Source: Medicago truncatula (Eukaryota > Streptophyta > Magnoliopsida > Fabales > Fabaceae). From it: a stretch of 64,000 bases of DNA. The notes under the pieces were generated by a model that saw only the letters and a list, made by a program, of their open reading frames with translations, did no database searches and was not told the DNA's origin. Position 1 is the first letter of the stretch. The number at the start of each line of letters is the position of its first letter. Where the stretch lies: NCBI RefSeq assembly GCF_003473485.1, contig NC_053048.1, positions 44,636,755 through 44,700,754 on the forward strand, in the 5' to 3' direction. The position numbers and the translations under genes are program-made. Below, one piece after another: positions 23,021 to 34,972 of this stretch.

Positions 23021-24193
23021 GAAACCCTATTAGGACTAGCCACATAATCATCATAACAAACACATAAGCACCATATAACAGGCACTGTATACATGTTTTT
23101 TTAACGAGAGAACAAAAAAAATCAAGGTTAGTAATGTTATGAAAGTTAAAGGATTTACTAAGGAAAAGATAGAGTGAATTACACTCTTATGCGAGTGTTG
23201 CCTAAATCACACTAATCTTCATTTTTATGTTAAAAATATACCGTCGTCTCTTTTGCAAAATATATATGAGAAAAATACACTATCCTCTTCTCAAACATTA
23301 TTGAATTACATTCCAGTTTTCTCTCAAAGATAAAATCTACACTCATGTTCTTTGTTAAATACTTTAGTTCATTTATTTTTGATTCGCAATATCATTATGG
23401 CTTTACACCTGCATAAAATATGAAGAAATACAAGATAAAATAAAAATATTGAACAAATTACTAAAGTCCATAATAAAAAACTATTTAAAATCATTAAATA
23501 TTTATGTGGGGGGTTGATTCAGAGCCGTGGTACAGGTTTGGTAGGCAAACTTTGAGTCAATTAATTCTGCTACTTATGTAGAAATTAGAATTTAAGGGTG
23601 TACTGTTCTGCTGAGTTTTCTCTTTTGGTTAGGCTGTGCTATTAATCCTATTCCTGATATTGTAATCTCTCTTTGCTTAGCACAGTTTGTTTGTGCTTAT
23701 CCTTATGATAAATAAATTATACTCATGTTCTACATGTTCAAAAACAAAGAACAAAACCCCATGACGTTAAGTATGTTTGTTTATTTAATTTTTAAATGTA
23801 ATGAATATAGTTCCCTCACAAAGACAGTTTAGATGTTATTAATGATGTAATAGTGCGGGCAAAATGTGCTTGTCCGATAAGCTGGCATAATTAGACAGGT
23901 TGGATGGGCATTCATTGACCTATCATAATTAGATTGGCTGCGCTATGCCACCAAAAAGGCTTCAAAAATTATTTTTTCTGTCTTTTTTTTTATTTTTTAT
24001 TTTTTACATTAAATACTACTATTAAGTTTTGATTCAGTATTAGAAAGCTGGAGTCCTATTAAGTGCTTCGAGACACTCTTTAAATATTTATAATAAGAAA
24101 ATTACTCTTTCAAAAAATTAAAGACTTCAATTTTCAATATAATAAATGCATAAATTTTCATAAAATCTTACCATTTTAAGTGTTTAAAAAGTA

Positions 24194-24473
24194 CTCCCTC
24201 CGTCCAAATTGTATGTCACTTTAGAAAAAAAATTTGTCCCAAATTATATGTCGCTTTATAATACCAATGAAAAATTAATGTTACTTTTCCTATTATATCC
24301 TTAACTATTTATTACTCTCTCTTCTTTCAATTCCTTCATCTATCTTTCCCATATCATTTATTGAGGATAATTTTGTAAAACAACTCATAATATCTCTTTC
24401 CCTTACAATATTAATTACATTTCTTAATATGTGTAAAATGTCCAAAACATTATACAATTTGGGACGAAGGGAG
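24194..24473. mobile_element. Stowaway MITE
   Basis: A 280-base element with ends CTCCCTCCGTCCAAATTGTA and, reverse-complemented, CTCCCTTCGTCCCAAATTGT. TA flanks both sides (24192-24193, 24474-24475), the Tc1/mariner target duplication. No coding capacity. Confidence 0.95.
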
Positions 24474-26159
24474 TATTACGAGAACACTCGTTAACATTCA
24501 ACGAAGATTCAAGTGAAAAATAAAACTTCGTAATCAGTTCGTAAATCTTCTTAAAAAAATCCGTTTGTAGTCTAGTAATTCATTAGGAGCATTTATGATC
24601 AATCGCAATTATTCGACATTTCTTAATTACAATTTTTTTAACAAATTGACGATTTGATTGAAAGAGGGGAAATGTGAAATAGTTGTGGGTGAAAAGATAA
24701 CATTAGGATAGAATTTAATTTTTTTTTTAACTATTATTGTAAACTATTGTCATACATGTTCCATTCAGTCACATTAATATGCAAAATAAAATAAAATTTA
24801 GGTTTATTGAATACCTAATATATTTAATACATATTATAAATCAAATACAATAGATATTCAATAAATTTAAAAAAATATGATCAGAAGTATATAATAGAGC
24901 ATTATAACTTGAGTTGAGAGTGATACATTTGTGTTCATTTGAAGATGAATAAAAAGTTAAGAGACGTACTTCTTATATCAAAAAGTGAATAAAAATTGAG
25001 TAATTAAACTCAAATGATACTCATTATCAAATAATAAATCATTTTGAAGAATCAAATTTTGAAGAGTGAAACAATTTTTAACGAAAACATATTTATCTCA
25101 TAATTGAACTTTAAATTATTAAAATGTTCCATTAAAAACCGAAGGATTAAGAAAAATGTTGAGTGAACGCTAACAACACATCCATCATGTTGCTTTAAAT
25201 CTAAATGAATCTCACTAAATCTATCATGTCTCACTTAAAATTTGTGAAATATCTATATAAACTTCAACCAATAAAAATATGTTGGAATTGTGGTAGAGAG
25301 TATGCTAGCATTCACGGAAAGTTAACATCTTATTAGAAAATGGTTTAATATGTTTTTTATCTGGGTAAATATACAGGCTTTGTTTTCAATCCTTACAAAA
25401 ATAATTTCTTCAGAAAAAAAGTATGTCTTCAAATTTTTGTCCTATAAAAAAGAAAAATATTAAATAAGTTAAAGATTGAATTATTAAATTAATGTATTTC
25501 AAGATTTTAATAAAAACAACTTAGGAATGAAAAATATGGAGAGAAAAAAATTTAGAGCATAAAAAAAAAGTTAATATATTTATGGAGATAAAAAAAAAAG
25601 TAAACATTCAAAAATTAATATATCTAGTTTTGACCAGAAATAAAAATAAATGGTGGAAACGTAAGGAGTGCCTTTTTATTTTAATAATTTCCAACTCATT
25701 TTCTTCTTTTACAAGAAATTCCAACCCATTTTTTTTAATGTTTCTTCTATTTTTATTTTGTGACTAAGTCAAAAAGGAAGTTCTTAATTATTTATTTGGT
25801 GCAAGAAGAAAATCTTATTTTATTAGACGTGTTTATGACTTTCTTATAAGAAAAATAGATAAATATAGAAAATCACAAGGAGAGAATAAGAAAAGATATT
25901 TTGAGGGAGAAGAGAATAAGAAAAGATGATGACTATTTCCGCGTCCAATGGTACCCAATATTCCTTCCCCATTCCATTCATTCATTCCCTTTCACCCACC
26001 TCATCACTCTCCCCACGATTTTGATTAATCAATAACATTATTGTAAATAAAATAAATAAATAAATAAATATAGTAAAAAAAAACAATAAAACAAGAGTTT
26101 AGGCAATTAATATACAAACTTTATACACATATCTAATCATGTATTGTCACATTATTTTT

Positions 26160-26255
26160 TGATCAGGTAAATAAGTGAGGTGTCTGAGATCAAATCTGAC
26201 TCTACATATAACGATACATTCTCTTTACCAATCGAGTTATGTTCATCCATGACGT
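26160..26255 (-). mobile_element. SINE remnant, minus strand
   Basis: The reverse complement reads TGAACATAACTCGATTGGTA (A box-like) and later CAGATTTGATCTCAGACACC (degenerate B box), ending in CCTCACTTA. It lies head-to-head with the next SINE. Identification is by resemblance to the plus-strand copies in the window. Confidence 0.5.
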
Positions 26256-26289
26256 ATTGCCACATTATTACTAATAGATTAAAAATACT

Positions 26290-26377
26290 TCCTCGTGAGC
26301 TTAGCTAAATTGACAGGAACAATGCATAATATACGCAAGATTTAGAATTCAAACCCCGACCACCACAAAAAAATTGA
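26290..26377 (+). mobile_element. SINE remnant, plus strand
   Basis: GTGAGCTTAGCTAAATTGAC (A box region), ACAATGCATAATATACGCAA, GAATTCAAACCCC (B box) and a CCGACCACCACAAAAAAA end: the full order of a tRNA-derived SINE, diverged. Confidence 0.65.
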
Positions 26378-26799
26378 TACGACAACACATCGTTAGACCA
26401 TAATGGTGTATATAAATAGACTGTAAATTAAATCTATAAAATGAATCAAATAAATACATGAACAAGATCATAAATTGCCGCCCATACCCCTAAAATAAAG
26501 GGAGAAAAATACCAACAAATCCGACACCCTTAAAACAAAATCTAAAACTCAAACACAAAACGCTCCAATAACTTCCTTTTTCATAACCCCTCACTTCATA
26601 TCATTGATTGTATCTCAACCTTAACCTCATTCATTCAAACTTCAACTTCCTCATAAACACCACTTTACCTTTTCCTACCATTCATTAATGCTTCTCTTCT
26701 CTTTGTTTTTTTTTTACTATCTTTTTTTGTTCCTTGTGGACCCCACTTTAACCCTTTCACCTTCTTCTTCTACTACTTGTTCTTCTCTCACACTGAAAT

Positions 26800-29700
26800 A
26801 TGAACAAAACAAATGTTTCTGAAACCAAAAAAACTACCATGACCCACATGGATTTTCTCAAGAAATTCAAACGCTTTAACCCCTTAGAACCTTCCTTAAC
26901 AATCCTTGGATTCTTCTTCGTTTCAATTCTCTTCATTACTTGCTTCTTCTATGTTGATTACAAGGGTATACTTCACTCTAGAGGAACCAAACTTTTTTCA
27001 TTCCATTTTTCTTCTACTTCACCTTCTTCTCCTCCTCCTATTCAATTTTTGACTCAAAAAGGTGATAACTGTGATGTTTTTGATGGAAACTGGGTTTGGG
27101 ATGAAACTTATCCACTTTATCATTCTTCAAATTGTTCATTCTTGGATCAAGGCTTTCGTTGCTCTGAGAATGGTAGACCTGATGCTTTCTACACTAAGTG
27201 GAGATGGCAACCCAAAGATTGCAACTTGCCAAGGTTTTGAGCAACCCCTTTTGCTTTGATTTTGTTTTTGTAGTTATTTTATTCTGGTTGGTAGAACATA
27301 GTGCTGAAAATATGAAGACAAAAACTTTTTTTTTGTTTATTGGTTATCATCAGTGTTTAGTTTTTGTCTTATATAGTTGATTGCTTATGATATCATCTTT
27401 CATAAGCTTCCGTGTATTTTATATATTTTTGCAAAATCAGGTTTTTTGATGAGCTACCCTTATCAATTGGTACTAGGAAGTTTTTTTTAGTGTTTTATTT
27501 TTGGATTGTTGAATTTGTATATGAAGGTGTTTTTGTGTTGGTATGAAGGTTGTTAGGATTTTTCCTTTATTGGTTTTGTGCTAGTGATAACAATTGTCCT
27601 TGTCATTTGTCAGTGTTTCCAATTTCATTATGATTAACTATTAACATTGGCGTCTGATTCAAGCTCAACAACTACTTAGTGTGTCTATTTTTCTTTCTCT
27701 ATAAGGAAGAAAGGAATCATTTTTTTTATTTGGGGTTAAGCTGCTTTTGTGTTTACCATTCTGAATTTGACAGTTTATTCCTACTCTTTTTTCCTTTAAT
27801 AATTCATACCTGCAATTATCTACTTTTTGATTTGCATCTTATGAAGCATTTTGTTTATGCATACAATATAGTGTGTTAAGTTAAGTCAAATTAGTTTTTG
27901 GAAATTGTATGGGAGAACCCGAGTTTGAATCCTAGCTTGGAAGAATCATTGACCAGAGTTATTTAGTACAAAATATTGTGAAATAGCAGCTATAACAGTG
28001 TTATAGTAGTGTACATAGCGGAATTTGAACAAAAAATAGTTTTTGGAATGTGATATATAACTTGGAGCTTTATTCTTATATGACAGATTTGATGCAAGGA
28101 AGATGTTGGAAAATATACGAAACAAACGATTAGTTTTTGTTGGTGATTCGATTGGAAGGAACCAATGGGAATCACTTCTCTGTATGCTATCTTCTGCCGT
28201 TACAAACAAGAGTTCTGTCTATGAGGTTAATGGGAACCCAATTACAAAGCACACAGGCTTCTTGGCATTCAAGTTTGAAGATTTCAACTGCACTGTTGAA
28301 TACTACAGGTCTCCATTTTTAGTAGTGCAGGGACGGCCTCCTCATGGGGCACCTTACCGGGTAAAATTGACTTTGAGGGTTGATCATATGGACTGGACTT
28401 CTCATAGGTGGAGAGATGCAGATGTGTTGGTTCTCAATGCTGGGCATTGGTGGAATTACGAGAAGACCGTCAAAATGTAAGGATTTCATTTTATGTTTGT
28501 TTGGTGTGATGGATTGTTATTTTTAATAATTCAATCTTTAACAAGGACATGTGAAAGAATACATTAATCATGTGATTAGGGGTGGGAATAGGCTAAGCTA
28601 AAATTTGAAGGCCTGATCCTGACCTATTAACTGTTATAGGCCCATCTTTATACTCTGTTTAAATCCATGATGTTAAAATCCTTGGGTGTATAGGTTACTT
28701 TGTTTTGTTGAAAGTTTGCAACAGTGTTGTACCCTATATGTGGTTAAGATATTGATATTGAAGTTGTTGTAATTATATGTGAGTTTGATGTTGGTTTTAT
28801 TTTATTGCTTAGGGGTTGTTACTTTCAAATAGGGGAGCAAGTGAAGATGAATATGTCTACAGAAGATGCTTTCAGATTATCAGTTGAGACAGTAGTTGAT
28901 TGGATTGCCCGTGAAGTAAACAGGAACAAAACATATGTCCTTTTCAGAACTTATGCTCCTGTCCATTTCAGGTTTGCCTAAATTTTCAAACAAACCTACC
29001 TTCCCTTTTATCTTTATTTGATCAAAATTTATGTTATAAATTTTTAAATGGAAAACTCAGTTACAATATCACTTCTTCTCAAATATATATAGAGCTATGA
29101 ATCATTGACACAAACAATGACACTGGACACGATTACACGACACCGGTAATACTTTGAAAAATGGGAGGTGAGTGCTATCAAGCACGCCTTCAATTTGAAA
29201 TGTCAGTGCTATAAAGAATATTAGGATTGGTAAAAGGATACTTCTGCATTGCTTTTTTCAGAGGGATTTTTCCTTTCACCACAGCTTTTGGCAAGCATTT
29301 ACTGTTTATTGACTGTAATTCTTTTTTAAAATCTGACACGAATTTCAAGACTCAAATCACATAACTTTCTGCTTCTTAAGGGCATTCCTTTTAGCAGACG
29401 TGGTGTATGCTTTGCCCTCTATGACTTTTTATCTCAATCTTGTTACTTTGAAAGAGTTTATGCAGGTTATTGTTGTCATTGTAGAGAATCTGAATATTGG
29501 TTCTAATTTATCAAATTGTCATTAAAAACATTTGGTGCCGGGGTAAAAAATCAAAACCTAAGTATGTAGTGCTTGGAATCGGAAGGAGACAAAGCAAGTA
29601 GTTCAAAATATAACTGTTTAGGATAATGATCAGAATTCACAACTCCAAAATCTGGTTTTGCTATATAATAACTAGTTTAGCTGCTTCACTATGAGTTTGA

Positions 29701-30361
29701 CAAAGTCATGCTGTCACGGTGGTACCGTGATTTTGTTTAAGCTCCGAAGTGTAGCTTTTGTTAAAATTACGGAGGCAAACCGTGATTCTGCCAAATTCAC
29801 CTCAAATCCAATCATGGGCATAGCAATGCTAATGTTAGTTGATATCAGATTCAGTCCATTTAATGCGGGAAAACTAAAATTTAAATACTTGAAAAACTTG
29901 TGTAGAATATTTTGTATATTATTCTTCCTCAGCATATTGATCAGGTTTTGTTCCTTACCATTAATTAATTTCATTGTGGATGTATCAGGGGTGGTGACTG
30001 GAATACTGGTGGTGGTTGTCATTCGGAAACACTACCTGATTTAGGCTCCGTGCCTGCAATCTCCGACATTCATTTCAGTACCGTCACCAATGTCTTGTCA
30101 CAACGCGCGAGTAAATCACATGTTTTGAATTTGGACTTACTTAACATTACACAAATGTCGGCACGCAGGAAAGACGGCCATGCATCTATTTACTATATCG
30201 GGCCAGACAAGGGCCCAGCCTCTATGCAGCGGCAAGACTGTAGCCATTGGTGTCTCCCTGGTGTTCCCGATTCGTGGAATGAGATTCTTTATGCTCTTCT
30301 TCTCAAGAGGAAGGCTTTTTCGGACCGCAATACAACAAAAGTTTCTCAAGTTATTCTATAA
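26800..30361 (+). CDS. trichome birefringence-like (TBL/DUF231) cell-wall O-acetyltransferase
   Basis: Golgi type II membrane protein that O-acetylates a cell-wall polysaccharide; which one (xylan, mannan, pectin) cannot be read from sequence. Exons 26800-27233, 28087-28476, 28813-28971 and 29989-30361 join in frame to 451 residues. Order: short cytosolic tail, one membrane anchor (about 33-52, [16 protein letters not shown]), Ser/Pro linker, TBL domain starting [12 protein letters not shown], then the GDS esterase motif at 164-166 ([16 protein letters not shown]) and the DxxH motif at 411-414 (DCSHWCLPG) that complete the Ser-His-Asp catalytic set. GHWWNYEKT and [13 protein letters not shown] are also typical. 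The [14 protein letters not shown] wording suggests the TBL8/9/10/11 branch, by memory only. Introns hold a hAT-like relic and a GTGTC repeat. Confidence 0.95.
28578..28720 (+). repeat. truncated hAT-like element end in TBL intron 2
   Basis: GGGGTGGGAATAGGCTAAGC and GGCCTGATCCTGACCTATT match the end wording of the complete element at 33132-33625. No opposite end is seen. Confidence 0.55.
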
Positions 30362-32180
30362 ATAGTCTTATACAGTTTGCGGAAAAAGCACATATTACAA
30401 AATCTTTACCAACCCTTCTCAATCATTGGTGAATGACATGAAGTTGGAAGCTAAATTTGCCATCTTTGTGGTCAGATTCACTAATTGGTGAATCTAACTA
30501 TTTGTTAGTAATTGCCTTGTGTTACAAAGCAAAGAAATTAACATGTTTGGTTTAAGAAAGATGTCTTCTGTTTCTATTTTTATTAATTTTACCAATAGGC
30601 ATGTACATATCATTTTAATTTGACCTTATTTCTTATTTTTGGATATTTGTACATCATAAAATATACAAAATATTTATTTTTGGTCGTACAAATCCTTGAA
30701 AATTTGAAATAATGTGAAAATAAGATGATATGTTTATAATTATTGGTTAAAATTGAAAATACAAACAGAAGATGTTTTCTTAAATGGAACATGCATGTTG
30801 ACCTAATTTCATGCAAAGTGATTGTTTTGACCCTCTTTGTAGTGGTCTGCCATTTTAGATTAATGTTGGGATGGTGAATTTGAGGGATAGCAGATAGCTT
30901 ATAGGAAAATAAGAATCACCTAGATACAAACTTGATGTATACAACATATTTTTTTTGGTAAAATCTTAGGTGACATTTGGTCTTGAAAATATTAGTGGAA
31001 GATGTGTCAAGTTTTTTATGTTACATTCTGTACAAAGTATATACAAAACATATTTTGTGTTGGAACTTGCTTTCATTTAACAGACTAGTAATTCCTACGT
31101 GTAGTGCTTTGTATTTTGCTCATAATCCAATAATCCACTGTTAATTTTTTTTTTTTTTTTGAGTATTTAATTTAACTATAGTATTTAATTTAACTCAAAT
31201 AGGGACCCCGAGAGATAAATAAGTACATTACTGCTCTAATATCAATTCATGCATGTAAATGTAATCTAGTTCAAGTTTCAAGATTTATTTGTAGAAGTAT
31301 TTTTTAATCTCATTTGAATGATTCCAAATGATACAAGTGATTAAGCTTTTCTTGAAATTGTCATTATGTACTTTGCGTGAGCAATACTTACTCGGCAATG
31401 CATCATTGTATTCGATAACATCAAAAGCAAACTTAAATGTGAAGTCAAATACTTTTATGTAATAAACGGATCCAAAATATACTCCAAGCAGCAAACGAGG
31501 CATATTATGAGTTAAACAACTGGCCTTCTCCCTCGTGAAAATAAAATCATGCATATGATCTCTCATTTAACATGTAAGGTTCAAATCCCATGGCATGTGT
31601 GAAATATTATTACAAGACTTTTTTTTTTTCTTTTTCAGATAGATAGACTAGATCTTTATAAACGATTGATGTGTATGTGTGTTTTTCTTTTACTAACACA
31701 AGTTTATTGTAAATCTTGTGTATATTTTTCAACTTGATACACTTTTTCTTTACCACTTTTAATCTAACTTAAGTTTGGAGGGATTTAAATTCAGTACAGC
31801 AAGAAGCAAATTTAATTCATTGGATAGAAATCATATGATTCCCAATTCAAAACTCGAAATTTCATTGGTTCAATCTTCATCGGCAGCTAAAATGGTTGAC
31901 CGTTTGACCGGATTAAATCTAATTTTGATTTGGTAACAAAATCAAACAATTTTGTTTGAAATCACATATGTATCGATATTTCACATTGATAAGAGGCAAA
32001 ATCAATTATGATCCTTTTCTCACCATATAATAAAATACACGATCATACTTTATTTAGAAATAAAAGTTGGAGTATTTGACTTACAAAACAATAGCTTTTG
32101 ATATGAGCTTTTTACATACAACAAAATTCTTAAAATGAAAATTTGAAACCAAAAGCTCTAACTTTTTTGTTTTTTTGTTG
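30362..32180. other. convergent intergenic region (TBL and Gnk2-like 3' flanks)
   Basis: Holds the 3' flanks of two converging genes. The rest is AT-rich with poly-T tracts (31148-31160, 31620-31632). Open frames here are short and unsupported. Confidence 0.6.
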
Positions 32181-32645
32181 CTAATCATCAAATGGATATT
32201 GTTCATACCTGATTGAACAATCATGAATCACAGAACGAGCCCCTATCCTTTTTGTCTGACAAGTACTGAAAATGTCTGATTTAGCAACACCAAGACATGT
32301 TTTACAATCAGAGGATGTCAAATTAAGGTTGCAAGTAGCATGTCCATAAGCAAATGAATTAGGATAAGGTGAAATGTTGTGATAGTCATAATTTTTTTGT
32401 GATGGAGTTTCATTCTCTAAATCTTGAAGAACATAGCTTAAACTAATACCAAAAGGATCACCTGAGGTGTACACTCCACTGTTGCATAGAACTTGGATGA
32501 TGTTTGTATTTGGAACACTCTCAGCTGAACTCCATAGACACAACAAAATAATCACAATTGTTACATGTTTTGGAGGATTGTCCATATTCCTATGATGTTT
32601 GATTGAATTCATTGTGCTACTAAAGGGTTTGTGTGTGAGGCTCAT
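32181..32645 (-). CDS. ginkbilobin-2-like (Gnk2/DUF26) secreted cysteine-rich protein
   Basis: Intronless 154-residue protein with one Gnk2-homologous domain and no kinase or transmembrane tail, so probably an apoplastic defence protein. A hydrophobic signal region spans about 28-43 (VTIVIILLCLWSSAES). Met1, Met12 and Met21 are all possible starts; the last gives the most compact signal peptide. The DUF26 signature C-x8-C-x2-C is at Cys105, Cys114 and Cys117, with further Cys54, Cys129 and Cys143 giving the three-disulphide pattern. Residues aligned by eye with the mannose-binding Asn, Arg and Glu of ginkbilobin-2 are all present: Asn55 (LCNSG), Arg137 (GARSV) and Glu148 (RYEQ). A TATA-like TAAATAAAA lies about 25 bases upstream of Met1. 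Confidence 0.9.
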   Translation of the reverse strand: MSLTHKPFSSTMNSIKHHRNMDNPPKHVTIVIILLCLWSSAESVPNTNIIQVLCNSGVYTSGDPFGISLSYVLQDLENETPSQKNYDYHNISPYPNSFAYGHATCNLNLTSSDCKTCLGVAKSDIFSTCQTKRIGARSVIHDCSIRYEQYPFDD

Positions 32646-32666
32646 CTACCTAATCTATTGTGTTGG

Positions 32667-32676
32667 TTTTATTTAT
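32667..32676 (-). promoter_or_regulatory. putative TATA box of the Gnk2-like gene
   Basis: Reverse complement GGATAAATAAAACC, about 25-30 bases from the first ATG. If this is the true TATA box, transcription would begin close to or beyond Met1, which favours Met12 or Met21 as the real start. Confidence 0.4.
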
Positions 32677-33131
32677 CCACTACATTTATCTATGAAATAT
32701 TCAATACCAAGCTTTTGTCTTTTGTTCGTTGAAACAATACTATGTTATGGATAATTTAGAGTCCATTTGTTGATTTTTCTAGGGAAAAAAATCACCTTTT
32801 TTAAACAAAGTAATCATTTTTAATTTTTTTTCATCGGTTTATTGTATATTGTTGAAAAAAAGAATTTAAAGATTTTTTTTTCAGCTTCTTCAAATATCTG
32901 ATTTTTTTTTTCTTTTTCTTTTCAAGTGATTTTCATTTTAATAAACAAGCACAGCTAAGTAGCTCTTCTATTTATTTTATATTTTAATGTTTTTCTCTCT
33001 AATTAATTGGTGGTGAAAATTCAGGGGCTTTGGTTTGTATATATTTAATATGACTCCTGAGGGTGCTAGGATGGGAGAAATTTTTGGAAACCACTGCTTG
33101 ATAGCCTCAAGAGCCATTGAGACTTGAGAGA

Positions 33132-33625
33132 TAGGGTTGAGAATAGGCCAGGTCAGGCCAGATTTTGATAGGCCTGAGCCTGGCCTATGGCCTTTCATAG
33201 GCCTATTTTTTTGGTCTGGTCTGACCTATTTAAAAATCTGGTCTGGCCTGAAAGCCTATTTACAGGCCTACTTACTATTAAAGTCACTAAACATTCCATT
33301 TTATTTACTTTTAAATAGGCTTAATAGGCTTCAAAGTCTATTTCAGTGTAAGACTTCTCTATCACTATAAGGCCTTAAAAGCCTATTTCACTATAAAGCT
33401 TTAAAGTTTATTTAAAAAGTCAACTATGAAACCTAACATGCATAAACAGGCCGACCTATTAGGCTTCATAGGCTTTTTTGATAGCCTAAGTTTGACCTAT
33501 TTACTTAAATAAGCTTTTTAAAAAGCCTAAGCCTAACCTTTTTAATAAACAGGTCAGGCCAGACCAGGCTTAAACAGGCCAGGTCATAAGCCCCTGTAGG
33601 CTGGCCTGGCCTATTCCCAACCCTA
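33132..33625. mobile_element. hAT-type non-autonomous element (AGGCCT-rich)
   Basis: A 494-base element with ends TAGGGTTGAGAATAGGCCAG and, reverse-complemented, TAGGGTTGGGAATAGGCCAG. A perfect 8-bp duplication TTGAGAGA is at 33124-33131 and 33626-33633. The body is full of GGCCTATT / AATAGGC subterminal repeats in both orientations, the usual transposase-binding motif layout of hAT elements. Confidence 0.93.
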
Positions 33626-34798
33626 TTGAGAGATAAAAGTTACCTTGTATTGGATGATGAGTTTCCCCTCATCTAAATTTTATATTTATGTAAAAAAAAT
33701 TAATATATGTGTCATTGTATTTTTATATATGAATTTGAGATATCACAGCGGAGGTTTCTAGAGGAGAAACATGCTATACTTTGTCGCCGGCCATTTAACC
33801 TTTGTTTTATGCTTTGATGAAGGAATAAACATTAGTATTCAATTTATTTATCCAGACAAAACTTGGTCTTTTTTCTTTTTTACGAGAATGGTGTTCCAAC
33901 TAATTGATCTAACTGAACGAGATATTGTCATTTAGTATCCTACACCGTAAATAGAATAACTTTCAGTAGAAGAAATTATGGAAAATAAGATAAAAGAACT
34001 GTAGTCCAAAAAAAAAAAAACACACAAATAGAAAAGACGAAAAACTTACAATAAATCCAATTAATTAACAAAACCAAGGATAACTAATTTTTTTTACTAC
34101 TATAGTCAATAGGCTTAGGGACGATCCAATTCTGGTTAATTGGGGGCGCATGCCCCATTATTTTTGCAGGGCCGTTTATGAGATTTTGGTGGTTTAGGGC
34201 GAGCCTATAATTTAGGTCCTAACTAATAAATATATATAAACATAAAACTTCATATAAAAAACTAAGCAATTTTTTTTAGGACCTAATAGAACCCTAAAAT
34301 AAAAATTTGGAATTCAAATTTCGTACTTATTTTTTGGGGTTTAGGACAGTCGTCCTCTTTGCCATGCCTCAAATACGACCATGTGTGTTTGAAAGTTTAT
34401 ATGTTAGGAATTCAATATTTTAATTATTGTCTTCTCTTTTTTGAATAAATTATTGTCTTCTCTTAAAATAATATCTTACCCTCACTAAATAAAAATCCAT
34501 ACTATAAAAGGAGTTATTCTTAGGAATTTTGTGAAAATTGAATGTGTAATCATCAGAATTGTGAGTTTTTGGATGGTTTTCTAGTCACATACTCCATTTG
34601 TTCTCAAATATAAGAAAAAATTGGTTGAAGAAATATATATTTAGTACAAAATTTGAATCAAACACATCAACTTTTTGTTTATTTTTGAAACCGAATGACT
34701 AGCATATATAGAGAGATATTTTTTATAGTATTGGAAATTAAAAATCTTACAATTGTCAAATATGACAACATGTAGAGAACTATTAAAATTTGGAGGAG

Positions 34799-34972
34799 TG
34801 TTATTTGAACAACCAATTTGGTGACAACGTATTTGACAACCATATTTTACAAAGAAAAAAGTGGTATTGGCACGGAAAGCATAACAATAGAGAGATAAAG
34901 TAAAAAATAATGTAAGTATGAGAGAGAAAATTGTTGCAAAAATTGTCACTAAATGGATGTTCAAATATCATT
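34799..34972. mobile_element. short MITE (ATTTGAACAACCA family), copy 1
   Basis: The left end TTATTTGAACAACCAATTTG mirrors the right end (reverse complement ATATTTGAACATCCATTTAG). The body matches 58599-58758 in inverse orientation (TCTCTCATACTTACATT, TCTCTCTATTG, CGTGCCAATACC). Boundaries approximate. Confidence 0.75.

Larger units (their letters stand above)
22447..26799. other. gene-poor AT-rich interval upstream of the TBL gene
   Basis: Besides the terminal-repeat fragment (22740-23020), the Stowaway MITE (24194-24473) and SINE remnants (26160-26377), this interval is low-complexity AT-rich DNA with chance open frames. There is a short AAAT-type microsatellite at about 26047-26070. The last 150 bases are pyrimidine-rich and form the likely 5' leader of the TBL gene. 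Confidence 0.6.

Noticed and set aside
26341..26377. Possible tRNA gene (B box-like GAATTCAAACCCC)
   Set aside because: No cloverleaf can be drawn; the A/B box order with the CCACCACAAAAA tail fits a SINE remnant.
29691..30044. 117-codon plus-strand frame and its antisense shadow at 29714-30022
   Set aside because: Located in TBL intron 3 and running into exon 4 in a different frame; no homology recognised.
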